Shown: positions 44,650-55,260 of the stretch, piece by piece
Position numbering within the stretch: position 1 is the first letter of the stretch
How the letters are laid out: each line of letters begins with the position of its first letter
Source: Ophiura sarsii
Taxonomy: Eukaryota > Echinodermata > Ophiuroidea > Amphilepidida > Ophiuridae
Direction: 5' to 3'
Length of the DNA: 64,000 nt
NCBI GenBank assembly: GCA_035610835.1
Contig: CM069448.1
Span: 26,437,905-26,501,904, forward strand
Notes under the pieces: generated by a model
The model's input: only the letters and a program-made list of their open reading frames with translations
What the model was told of the DNA's origin: nothing
Database searches by the model: none
Made by a program: the position numbers and the translations under genes

Positions 44650-46796
44650 GGAAGCAGTTCCATTTGTACGCGATAAAAATTGCGAGAATGTTCCGGGCCC
44701 CGATGAGTTTTTTATCAGGCCCCGATGAGATTTTTAGCGCGTACAGTTGCGAGTAGCAAATGATTATTTATCGAGTAGCGTATTACCGCTTGTTTAAATA
44801 TAACGAAAGATAAGTGGTCGGTATGTAAATAGAGCTTCGGGTTATTTATTCTAGTTGTAAGGTACAAATTCAGCATTTCATGTTTTTAGAGATAATGTTA
44901 TTGATGAAATTTATATTTTGGGAGCTTTAAAATTACATTTGTAAACTGACTAGGTTTTTACAATTGTATTATGTTGAAACGTGATCGTATCTTAATTCTA
45001 AAGTGATGAGTTATGACGTGACCAGTACTAAAAACATTAGTTAACCCGTGGTAATAATAAGCTGTAGACATCTCACTTTTAAAATTACATGCCATTAACT
45101 TATCTCGAAATCCATGGAATAAACAACATTTAAAAAAAGCTATCCATGCATTTCAATTGAGATACCAACTTGATTAGAATTAGGTATTTACCTATTTCAT
45201 TTCGGAGCGTTATCACTAGTATTCCTTGAATTTGAATCCTATTTCCTACGTTTTCAAAAACTAAAAAAACAAACAAGTTGTTATATCGATAATTATATAT
45301 CATCTATATATTATAGTGTTGATCATTCGCTCCCTGTTATGATATGCAGCCTATGTATTTGTATATGGTGTTTGGTGTTACCCGGGGTGTTATACGTGTT
45401 TACCTACTAGATTACCTCTAGTGTGTTTTGAGCACTGTTGATGTCATATTTACATTATTTGATCTCTTTAGAATGTTGACTTAGCCTACTTATGAAGGAG
45501 CTTATTTGCTCCTCTATATCCTATTTATAGTAGTTAACCCTCTTTGACTTTGAATTCAATGTCGATAAACGTTTCATTCTTCAAATCACCGGAAAAAATA
45601 AAGACCTCTAGTTGAACTTTCTCATTAATGTATCATACTTGATATATTTCGATGTTATTACTTTTGAAATAAGGTATTTGATTAACGTTTATGTTTAACA
45701 TTTGGATTGCACTCATTGCATATGTTTAGGGGACGTGGATTAAGTCATGAAAACTGAGGAAATGTCATCTCTGAAAATATATTTATCAATATTTGTGGCT
45801 TTCAAAGCCCTCAAGTAAAAGTAATTGGGTAACCCTGTTATAAACTCTATTTGGTGTTACACATTTCCATACATTCAACATGTTAAAGAACACGCGTGAA
45901 ACATTCAAATGTATGGCGTTGTGACTAACAGTACACTATAGTAACAGCTTCTAGTCAGTCAAGTAAGTTTTTAAACAGGCAATTGTGATGGCCCATCTCT
46001 TGGTTTTGCTTCATGTGTAATTTAAAATATTAAACGTCGTCCGTTTGAACAGTTGAAGGGAAACCGTTGAACTAAAAGAATGTTGATCAATCAAGAATGT
46101 TGATCAATCAATATAGAACATAATGAATATTGTATAACGTGTGTTTAAGTTAATAGTTTACATTTCCTCATGTATATATTTCATAATTCGGTAAATGTAT
46201 TTTTATTTTAGCTCTATTTCCACCATGGAATGGTCTAACTAACTAGTTCGTTTATGTACACAATAAATAAATATAGTAAACAATAACGTTGTCTATACCG
46301 GATGATAATATGTGATGGATGTGTTACATTTTGAAACAAAACACAGAATGGCACATGTGTTAAAAAGTGTAAGCCTATATTACTCTATATGTGATGCAAC
46401 CATTCTTAGTTTAAGAAAAACTCGTTGATTACATTAATTTAAAATGGAAATTATTGATATAACTCACACTAGCAGAAAACTCACCCCCCCCCCCCCCCCC
46501 CCCCCCCATCCAACTCCCTATTTGCAAACCATTAACGCCGTGGCGACATCTTGGCGCGGGGTTTGGATGTTTAACGTAAATTGTATTATCCTCGTGTATT
46601 TGCTAAACATGTCCCACTCTATTTGCTAAACATACCCCAGGGTATGGCAGAGGCCTCGTATCGGGCCCCGATGTCTATTTTATCGGGGCCTGATGTCTAT
46701 TTTAGCGCGTATCAACTTGAAAAACATCGGGTCCAAAACATATCAGGCCCCGGTACAGTCGCGATAAATTTATCGCGTATAAATGGAACTGCTCCC
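44650..46796. mobile_element. 2147-bp PIF/Harbinger-like non-autonomous element
   Basis: The left end GGAAGCAGTTCCATTTGTAC and, in reverse complement, the right end GGGAGCAGTTCCATTTATAC form inverted repeats that extend through GCGATAAA. TTA flanks both sides (44647-44649, 46797-46799). The A5 and A8 upstream regions have the empty site (TTTCTTATTAATGCAGCATG). Both subterminal regions carry repeated CGGGCCCCGATG/TCAGGCCCCGATG and TTTTAGCGCGTA motifs, in inverse order at the two ends. The interior is AT-rich with one poly-C run (about 46482-46507) and no transposase. The 3-bp TTA duplication fits PIF/Harbinger. Confidence 0.85.
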
Positions 46797-46929
46797 TTAC
46801 TAATATGCAACATGTTACGAGCTATAAACATGATAGAGTAAAGCATTTTGGCGAATATGAAAGGTTTGTAATAATAGGAATGTTTGCATTTATACATATT
46901 ACAAAACAATTTAAATCGACATAGCATTG

Positions 46930-46943
46930 GTTGCCATAGAAAT
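46930..46943 (+). promoter_or_regulatory. RFX X-box-like motif upstream of A6
   Basis: GTTGCCATAGAAAT, with the last base changed from the other copies; 313 bp before the A6 ATG. Note that A6 itself is a pseudogene, so relaxed constraint would explain the change. Confidence 0.55.
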
Positions 46944-47255
46944 CGTGTTTTCATAAGGAAAGTAATCCTTTCAGGATGCTATAATTAGACCATATATCAG
47001 AATGGGAGCGCACTAATATTACAGAAATATGTTATAATACATTATACCAGTCTGATACGGGAACGCGTGCTAAAGCCATTTGGAGCAGGTAGCGAATTTA
47101 AGGCTGTTAACGGTAGCAAATGATAAGTGACAGTAAACAATGGATATTATTAAAAATCTACGTAGACTCACAAATAGTTTACGACGGAAATAAATTATCA
47201 GACAATAATTTGGATCACCTATGATACAAGAGAGTATAAGTGTAACAATCTCAAC

Positions 47256-48492
47256 ATGGCTATCGCAACGAAGTATTTGCCCAACATCGTTATAGATGTT
47301 ATCATTGCTGTATTCGGTATTCCTGGAAATGCACTAATTTTGTTCGTTTACGCAGCTAAGAAATCGCGCACAAGTACAGATGTGCTAATCATTTGGTTGG
47401 CTCTGTCGGATTTCTTATACAGTTCAATCACACCGCCCGTTTTCTTCTTTGGTTGGAAGATTTGTCCAGAGTTATCACTAATTGCGTATTGCAGATTTCG
47501 AACGTTTATCGGATATTTATCAACTTTGATATCAATATTTCTTACCGAAGCTATCGCCGTGGTTCGTTATTATGCGGTGTGCCTACCTTTGAAGAAAATC
47601 ATCAACCCTCACCGGGCCAATTTGATGGCACTCGTATGCTTCATTTTATCGGGAATCATAGCATGTTTTTGCGGAATCTTCATCGCAAGCGTCACGGATT
47701 ATACTTCAATTCAATATAAAAATTTAACAACTTCTATCCGTGAGTGTAATTCTTGTGAATTTGACAGCGAAAGGGAAAAAATCGCCCAAACCGTTAATTT
47801 AAGTATAATTGCAATACTGTTCATAACTATGGGTGGTTTGTACTCTCTGATATACAGAGCGATTCGGCGACAAGCAAAGGTACGGGTAGCAATGGTACTA
47901 AATGCGGTACCTAGTTCTACGTCGCAAACGGCCGCATCCGTACATAACCTCGCTATCAGCAGACTACCTGTTAATAATACAAGCGTCTTAGCAAATACAT
48001 CCACACCCGTAGAGAGTCAACCTATATCGTCGACTGAGCTGCCGCAAAAAAACGTCCCACGCGTAATGTTTCATCCTATGTTCGCTCAGATGTTATCGGA
48101 CTTACGGCGACAACGAAGCTAGACCTTCGCGTTCTAACATGGTTGAAAAAACAAAAGACAGCTATGAATCGCGAGGAAATCGCACCTTTTCTAACAAAAA
48201 GAGACCAACTCTTGATCAAACTAGGAGTCAAAGCCGAATTACGTACATGTTATTTGTGATTACCTTCCTGATATTTGTAAAATGGACTCCATTTTTTGTA
48301 TATTCGGTTGTTTCTATATTCAATCCTTTTCCCTTGGTGAAGCTAGACAACGATGTACAAGCCCTGGTGCACGTATGGCGTTCCATGTATTCCATAAATT
48401 ATGCATCTAATGTGTTCATCTATTTTGCAACTAATAAGAGATTTCGAGATCAATGTACGGAATTATTCCATCGACTTCGCCGACGATTTTGA
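47256..48492 (+). pseudogene. Family A receptor A6, DRY lost and ICL3 frameshift
   Basis: Family A sequence with several lesions. DRY is VRY (GTGGTTCGTTAT, codon 103 at 47562-47564), an extra Ile codon precedes the TM3 cysteine (LSLIAYC), and TWTP reads KWTP in the downstream part. About 7 bases are missing near 48055 (AAAACGTCCCACG against AAAGCGTAGACAATCCCACG in A4). The frame therefore ends at 48120-48122 in the third loop. The rest, including TM6, TM7 (SINYASNVFIY) and the tail, is open in another frame to 48492. Dead copy. Confidence 0.9.
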
Positions 48493-48543
48493 TACTCCTT
48501 ATTCGTGCAACGACTTTTAAAATTATTCTGTGATAGCTTTCAT

Positions 48544-50170
48544 AAAGGCCCTGTCACACCATGGCGTATGACCTAAACGTATGCCGACGTATACCAAAAT
48601 TAGCTCGAAGATTGTCAGAGTCCAAGAACGTCCAACTTCCCAGCGAATTGCATATGGGCCTATCACACCATGGCGTATCGCCTGAACGTATGCCGACGTA
48701 TACACAAAATAGCTCGAAAATTGTCAGAGTCCAAGAACGTCCAACTTCCCAACGAATTGCAATATTTTGTTTTTGATCAATGCTAGATAGCTATTTTCAG
48801 CCGACGTACATCAACGACGTATCCCCAACTAACCCCTAACTTATATCAGCGAACACCAACGTACACCAACATATTTTCGCATACGTTGGCATACGTTAAG
48901 GCGATTCGCTAAGGCCTGAACGTATGCCGACGTATATAACAAATAGCTCGACAATTGTCAGAGTCCACGAACGTCCAACATCCCAACGAATTGCATAGGA
49001 AAAGTCGACATCGGTGTTGGAATGGATGTATCCATAGCGTATCCATAGCGTATTGAACGTATACATAGCGTATGACTAACGTATTGATTGCGTATCACTA
49101 ACTTATAACAAACTTATGACAGCATATCACAGCGTATGCGAGCGTATTACCAACGTATGCTTAACGTATTCGTAGCGTATGTCTGCCGTGTTCAGGCGTA
49201 TCCTCAGCGTATGGCCAGCGTATGTCCAGCGTTCTCGACTTATGCCCAACGTCTGAGTAAATTATAAGAAACCAATGCGCAGCGTATCGCCTGAACGTAT
49301 GCCAACGTATGCGAAATATCGAAAATACGTTGGTGTACGCTGATATAAGTTAGGGTAAGTTGGAGATACGTCGGCGTACTCAACTTGTGCTTTATACGTT
49401 CTGCATAAATTCCCGGTAAGTTTGTGGTACGTTATACCTATGTTATATATACGCTGTCATACGTTAGAGGTACATTACTCGTAATTTGGTATACTTTGAT
49501 GTACGTCGGCTGAAGGGGAACGTACAGCCAACATAGTAATAACGAGTTGATAACGTATATGTGCCGTATGTCTAACATATTCCTGACGTATCTCCAACGA
49601 GTCTCGACGTATTCTGACGTGTCCACCTTATGCACAACTTATGCCTGCTGATCGTGTAACGTACATAACGTGTTTCTACAGTACAGCTAGTGTATGTGCC
49701 GTACAGCGAGCATTCGGCGTTTTTGGGAACTTATTAAACGCGGGTAGTATTTAATCAGTGATAGAGTAAAGTTTCCACAACCTGCAATCCCTTCTATCAC
49801 CCAATTTCCAACGTGAAATCCGGAGCGTAGGAACATGCCAAACGCCCTGTGCATTTGTGCATTGGCCATACGCTGAGGATATGTCAAACACGGCAGATAT
49901 ACGCTACGAATACGTTAAGCATACGTTGGTCATACGCGCACGCTGTGATACGCTGTCATAAGTTTGTTATAAGTTAGTGATACGCTTTCAATACGTTAGT
50001 CATACGCTATGTATACGTTCAATATGCTATATATATACGTTAAATACGCTATGAATACGCTATGGATACGTCCATTCCAACACCGATGTCGACTCTGACA
50101 ATTTTCGAGCTATTTGTTGTATACGTCCGCATACGTTCAGGCCATACGCCATGGTGTGACTGACAGGCCC
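48544..50170. mobile_element. 1.6-kb foldback element built of 'GCGTATG' repeats
   Basis: The terminus AAAGGCCCTGTCACACCATGGCGTATG (first 20 bases from 48544) is inverted at the right end (CATACGCCATGGTGTGACTG... near 50139-50170, with a small TGAC duplication). The left ~105 bp is repeated directly at 48655-48765. The interior is a dense series of (A/C)ACGTATGC, AGCGTATG and inverse CATACG units. The left arm (about 48900-49230) is matched in inverse by 49880-50130, so most of the element can fold on itself. No coding frame. Its inverse terminus survives after A4, A5 and A8 (GTGTGACAGGGCC), so an ancestor of this element is part of the cassette. Confidence 0.8.
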
Positions 50171-50564
50171 ATAACACAGGTTCGACGACTTTTTTAGGCG
50201 GGTGCTATTAAACCGGGACTAGAGCACCCTCAACACCAGCTCATCAACATCATATTCATCTGAATTTATGTTAAACATAGTAAAACCAAGTTAACTCATG
50301 TTTATTGTGTATGAATTAAGTCAGCACATGTTGATGTTTTGTTTTCGCAAAAGAGACAAATCAAAATAGTCGCCTAAATATTGATTTGCTCGTAATCGTG
50401 CCACTATATTCACACATCAAATTCATATGTAAAAGCAATAACGGGTGATGTGTGTTGAATTTTCCCTAAAAATATACATTACAAAATACGTAAGATAAAC
50501 GATGGGTAGATGCACACAAAATCTACGTCACTTGATTATTGTAGGTAAAATGTCACGGTAACAT
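50171..50564. other. A-type 3' spacer leading into a partial duplication
   Basis: Matches the spacer after A4 and A8 (GCTATTAAACCGGGACT, CACCCTCAACACCAGCTCAT, TGATGTTTTGTTTTCGCAAAAGA), and then switches abruptly into A coding sequence at 50565. Confidence 0.65.
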
Positions 50565-51207
50565 CTGGTATACAGAGCGATTCGGCGACAAGCAAAGGTA
50601 CGGGTAGCAATAGGATTACCTAGTTCTACGTCGCAAACGGCCGTGTCTTTAAATAATTTCGCTATCAGTAGACAGACTTCCTGTTAATATTAATACAAGC
50701 GTCTTAGCTAATATATCCTCACCCGGGCGAGTTATCCTGAATCGACGAGTGAGCTGCCTAAAAAAAAACGTACACAATCTCAGGCCCACGCGTAATGTTT
50801 CTTCCTATGTGCCCTCAGATGCTATATCAGAGTCAAAGGCGACAACGGAGCTGGACCTTCGAGTTCTAACATGGTTGAAGAACCAAAAGACAGCTGTGAA
50901 TCGCGTGGAAATCGCACCTTTTCTAACAAAAAGAGACCAACTCTTAATCGAAATAGGAGTCAACGCCGAATTACGTACATGTTATTTGTTATTACCTTCC
51001 TGATATTTACAACTACTCCATCTTTTGTATATTCGTTTGTTTCAATATTCAATCCCTTTCCCTTGGTGCGGTTAGACAAATATGTACAAGCCCTGGTATT
51101 GCGTTCTATGTTTTCCATTAACTATGCAGCTAATGTTTTCATTTACTTTGCCACTAATAAGAGATCAATATAAGGAATTATTCCATCGATTTCGCCGCCG
51201 ATTTTGA
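50565..51207 (+). pseudogene. Family A receptor fragment A7 (end of TM5 to C-terminus)
   Basis: Starts mid-gene at CTGGTATACAGAGCGATTCGG (end of TM5) without TM1-TM5 and runs through a third loop with indels. It continues to TM6 (FLIFTTTPSFVYS, the Trp of TWTP deleted), TM7 (SINYAANVFIY), and a broken tail (RDQCTE lost), ending CGATTTTGA at 51207. It lies between A6 and B4. It can be explained by unequal exchange within a spacer, which duplicated the 3' end of an A gene together with its 3' flank. Confidence 0.87.
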
Positions 51208-52301
51208 TACTCTTTATTCGTGCGATGACTTTTAAAAACATTCTGTGATAGCTGTAATGGAACGACTAAACCGTGCTATTAAGTCTACGATACAAGGAGT
51301 ACCCTTATGTACCTTTTTGTGAAAAGCACTTGATAAAACAATGGGTAAATGTCGTCATAACTTGGTTGTAATGAAAATCGTAAATAACAAACCCGTGTTG
51401 TATCCTGGCTATGGCATAGATATAGATGAATATGAAATTGTTTGGAACGTTATCTTTATAGATGAGGTGACCGTTGTTTACATCAGTAGTGTTTACAAAT
51501 TGATTAACGCCTGGTCTAAAGACATGCTAGAGGTACTAGTCCATGACTACTGCATACATACTATTCGAAAGCAAAACATACATCACTGAGCGCCAATTTT
51601 AAAAGCACATGCCCTTATGGTGCGTACGCATACTGCCGGGCAACCAGATTTAGTGCCTGGTCTCTCACTGTGCTTAGGGATGCAGACAATGACTGCACTA
51701 TTACACCGTAAGCATTGTAAGTAAGGATCAATCAAGTGTGAATTATAAAGCACATTCCCTATAGGGGCGCACGCATACTGCCGGGCACTACGTCACCGGT
51801 CACACCATCTATAACGTTATAGCTATAAGTAGTTACGGACCAATCAGAAACCTTGAAACTAAAAGACAAAGAGTGCATTGACATTGCCTTAATACACTCC
51901 ACGTGTGCGGATAAACGCATGCACTACACACTTTAGCGTGAGTAATTGTTCACGCAGCACTGGTTCGTCGACTTGGACGTTTTCTTCGGACCCCTTTTGC
52001 CGTTAACAACAAACCAACAAATCGGTGTGTACACTCTACTCAACCACACAGTAGATCGATCCAAGTGATCACGTCAAGTCGTGTACTGGTGTATACGACT
52101 CATCGTTTATATTTTAAAATCGGCATTTTGTGCAAAGATAATTAGATGTACATGTAGAAGAACCCTTGGGCATATATTTCAGATTACGACCCTGTCGAGC
52201 ATTCAGAGAAAGGTCCGCATTTTTGGCCAGTTTTTGCGATGGCGCAATCCGCAATTTGTCGCCTGAGTTGTGTTTGCTGTCATTCTGGGGTCACCTATTA
52301 T
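51208..52301. other. Spacer between A7 and B4, first part
   Basis: A diverged A 3' flank (ATTCGTGCGATGACTTTTAAAA). GCACATGCCCTTATGG..CGTACGCATACTGCCGGGCA and GCACATTCCCTATAGGGGCGCACGCATACTGCCGGGCA form a local direct repeat (about 51606 and 51750). 51880-51975 (GTGCGGATAAACGCATGCACTAC) matches the A2 3' flank near 19500. The 82-codon open frame at 51341-51589 has no recognisable feature. Confidence 0.45.
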
Positions 52302-52451
52302 ACCCTCAACACCGGCTCATTAACATTTTCAAAAGCAAGTAAACATTTTTTTTATACTCTCGTGAATGAATTAGGTCAGCACATGCATTCACGAGAGTAA
52401 AAATAAATGTTAACTTGATTTTGAAAATGTTAATGGGCTGGTGTTGAGGGT
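52302..52451. mobile_element. 150-bp foldback element
   Basis: ACCCTCAACACCGGCTCATT (52302) is inverted as AATGGGCTGGTGTTGAGGGT (ending 52451). The arms continue through AACATTTTCAAA and its complement, and the centre pairs ACTCTCGTGAATG with CATTCACGAGAGT. The left arm equals a piece of the normal A spacer (CACCCTCAACACCAGCTCATTAACAT), so the palindrome formed from cassette sequence. Confidence 0.8.
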
Positions 52452-53624
52452 GCTATAGATGTTTTGTTTCTCGCCAAATGGGAAAAATCAAAATATTCGC
52501 GGAGATATTGATGTGCTCGTATTACGTGCCATTGTTCACACATTAAATTCACATACATGTATAAGGCCTAAAAAATGTTGACCCAAGTTCTAAGTAATTT
52601 TTCAACCACCTATATATATAGTTTCAGAGAATGTGTGTTTACTTAGTCTTGATCAGCAGTAGGTTTTTTTTTAATTATCCTGAAAAAAATGGCACGTTTA
52701 GCTTGTCTGGTTCTTCAGATATTGTTCATTACAGAAAGCATGCACAAACCCAACTTGTCCACGGGAGCGTCATTTAGTTTCTGTCTTCAACAAAACAGCA
52801 TGCTCTAGGTTCAGAATTGAAAGCCCGCCCTGACGAAGTATCCCAATCTCTATGCTTAAGGTGCCATTCACATTCAATAAAGAAACGTAGGTGAAATGTT
52901 TTGCAATAAATACGACGAAATTGTATGAAATTACACAGTTGCACAAAATTGACTACTTTACATACATTTGCCTAGAGGTTAAGTTAAAGACATTATTCCT
53001 CAAAGTTTTATGCAAAATTCGGCAACAACTTTTTAACTTTTTACAATGTGTTGATGATTTGCATAACGTTGGGCGGTTTTCCCCATTGATACATTAACTT
53101 AACATTTTAGATTTTAAGATTGTTAAAAAATCTATTGTAAAACTTCAATGTAGTACAAGAGAGTGAATACGCTCTATGTTGTTATTAATTTGCCCTCACA
53201 ACTCATTTCTAATCAGACGACGAAGGTAGCGCATGGTTGGCGCCTGTGTATTGATTTTTAAAAACACTTTTTTGTATGTTGAATTCTTAATTCCGATAAT
53301 GATTCAATTCAGTTTTTCTCTGCATGCTAAACGTGCACAATGTGTTTTCTAGAGTATGGAAATTAACCTAGTAATCTTATTCCTACACTCCTTCTATACA
53401 CAATATGCTTCGAATACAGTTTTAGTGTCAATTGAAAGTAAAAGAATTTCCAGTGTTTGCAACAAGTCACGTATACCACAGCAGCAAAACACACAAAAAA
53501 AGACTATTGTTGCAGTTTTTTGACAAACGTGACATGTTAATCACAAATTGTTTGATTAAATGAGGTGACTGAGAAATTGCAATCGACCCAGTAGACGTCA
53601 TTATGTCCCTGAAGCAGCATCACC
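52452..53624. other. B4 upstream region
   Basis: A more diverged version of the sequence before B3 and B5 (CGACCCAGTAGACGTCATTATG.CCCTGAAGCAGCATCACC). The open frame at 52891-53097 is spacer sequence. Confidence 0.5.
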
Positions 53625-54920
53625 ATGTTGGAAATCGTGGAGAGAAACTGGGTATTGGTGCTGTTTTATATCATCATCTGTGCTATTGGTATACCTGGTA
53701 ATGCTCTCATCATTCGTGTTTATGCGGCTAAAAAGATACGCAACAGCACTGATATATTGATAACGAGCCTAGCCATTTCTGATCTGACTTTCTGCAGCTT
53801 GCAACCAGGTGTAATATATCGTTTACTTGTCTATTGCCCCCACCTCGATGGCGTCTACTGCACGGGTGAGATGATTTGCAGTACGATGGCACTTTTAAAT
53901 TCCGTTTTTATAACAGGTTTTATCGCCGTGGATAGATACTATGCAGTGTGTAAGCCGCTAAGGAGAACAATAACACCTAAACGCGCCAAGATGATAGCAG
54001 TGGCGTGTCTAGTTATCTCAGGCCTAATGGCAATGTTAACAGGACATACATCAGATGTACTGGAATACAATATCGATGGTGTTTCTGCTGATAATTCAAC
54101 CTCATTTGCCTGTAGCACATGCAGTGAGTCAAATAATGACTGGCCATCGGTTGTAGCAAATATCATTATCTGCACCATTATCTTGGCACTGTTTCTCATC
54201 ATGGGTGTCCTGTACATACTGGTCTATAAAGCTATTCAAAAGCAAGGCAGGGTGCGTGCAGCAATGAACGTAGCTGCAATCTCTACTGTTGACACATGCA
54301 GACAGTTAGACCAAGATCAAGATAATACAACATCACAATTGAATAATGGGAGTATTACGAATGCCGGGAGAGTAAATAAAACACCAAGTAAAATCCGAAA
54401 TACTTTTACAAACAGGTCTTCTGGTATGGAGGTTAAAATTGCTAACATATATAGAACCGTAAATGCTGTCAATGAAGTCATCGGCGAACAAATTAATCGG
54501 CCGATAAACTCAATAAGTACTGGCCAAACATGTAGGCACTCTGCTAAACAAGCTCCGACATCTGCTTCAAAAACAGGAGACGAAAGACCAACCCATGCAA
54601 AACCAATCGATCTGAATAAGAACTCGCGAAACTCTGTCCAGCGTAAAACAACCCGAATGCTTGTCATTATCACCGCAATGACGTTCACGACATGGTCACC
54701 GTCAATGATAGTTCAGATGTTAGTAATGGGAAATCCAGATGCATTTCGTCACTTGAGTTATGCATCTATTGTTCTGCTTACGCTGATACAGTCTTTGTAT
54801 GCCATTAATTACGCGGCTAATTTCTTGATTTATTTTTCGACTAACCGACGGTTCAGGGAGCAGTGTTTTTTAGTGATAGATCGTAAGGGTAAATGGGGAA
54901 GAACAGGACAACACCGTTAA
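53625..54920 (+). CDS. Rhodopsin-class sensory-type GPCR, family B copy B4
   Basis: Intact, intronless, 431 residues. GIPGNALIIRVYAAKK (TM1), LAISDLTFCSL (TM2), VDRYYAVCKPLRR with DRY at 103-105, NSTSFACSTCSES in ECL2, and YKAIQKQGRVRAAM at the TM5 end. The third loop lacks the HYVPQPIHSL stretch of B2 and instead carries MEVKIANIYRTVNAVNEVIG, a segment that B5 shares up to its LINE insertion. TM6 has FTTWSPSM, TM7 YAINYAANFLIYFS; the tail is CFLVIDRKGKWGRTG. The loop differences against nearly unchanged helices show where the family varies. Start context: CATCACCATG. Ligand unknown. Confidence 0.93.
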   Translation: MLEIVERNWVLVLFYIIICAIGIPGNALIIRVYAAKKIRNSTDILITSLAISDLTFCSLQPGVIYRLLVYCPHLDGVYCTGEMICSTMALLNSVFITGFIAVDRYYAVCKPLRRTITPKRAKMIAVACLVISGLMAMLTGHTSDVLEYNIDGVSADNSTSFACSTCSESNNDWPSVVANIIICTIILALFLIMGVLYILVYKAIQKQGRVRAAMNVAAISTVDTCRQLDQDQDNTTSQLNNGSITNAGRVNKTPSKIRNTFTNRSSGMEVKIANIYRTVNAVNEVIGEQINRPINSISTGQTCRHSAKQAPTSASKTGDERPTHAKPIDLNKNSRNSVQRKTTRMLVIITAMTFTTWSPSMIVQMLVMGNPDAFRHLSYASIVLLTLIQSLYAINYAANFLIYFSTNRRFREQCFLVIDRKGKWGRTGQHR

Positions 54921-54957
54921 CATTGGGGATCTGTGATAACGTAATATCCGAATAATA

Positions 54958-55260
54958 AAAAGTCATCGGCGAACAAATACATTCTGTTCCTCGGATAAAC
55001 TCAACAGCTAGTTCACCACTATCAAACACTCCGGCAGTCATTGAAACGTGAGCTATAAACCTGATCTTAATGCTCCAACATTTTAATCAAGGAAAGGAAA
55101 ACCAATCCAAGCAAGACCAGTTGATCTAAAGGGTTACCTGCTAAACTCTTTTCAAGGCAAAACCATTCGAACGCTTGTAACCATTAAATCACTGACCTTC
55201 ACGACGTCACCGTCAATGATGGTTACCATACTGGCCTTGAAAAGTTCATTTATGGTATGT
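54958..55260 (+). pseudogene. Decayed family B relic after B4
   Basis: Same ICL3-to-TM6 relic as after B2 and B3: AAAAAGTCATCGGCGAACAA, GACCAGTTGATCTAAAGGGTTACC, AAGGCAAAACCATTCGAACGC, and CCTTCACGACGTCACCGTC (TM6, with 5 bases deleted). No open frame. Confidence 0.82.

Noticed and set aside
51341..51589. 82-codon open frame (MGKCRHNLVVMK)
   Set aside because: No recognisable domain and no counterpart in the other A-to-B spacers.
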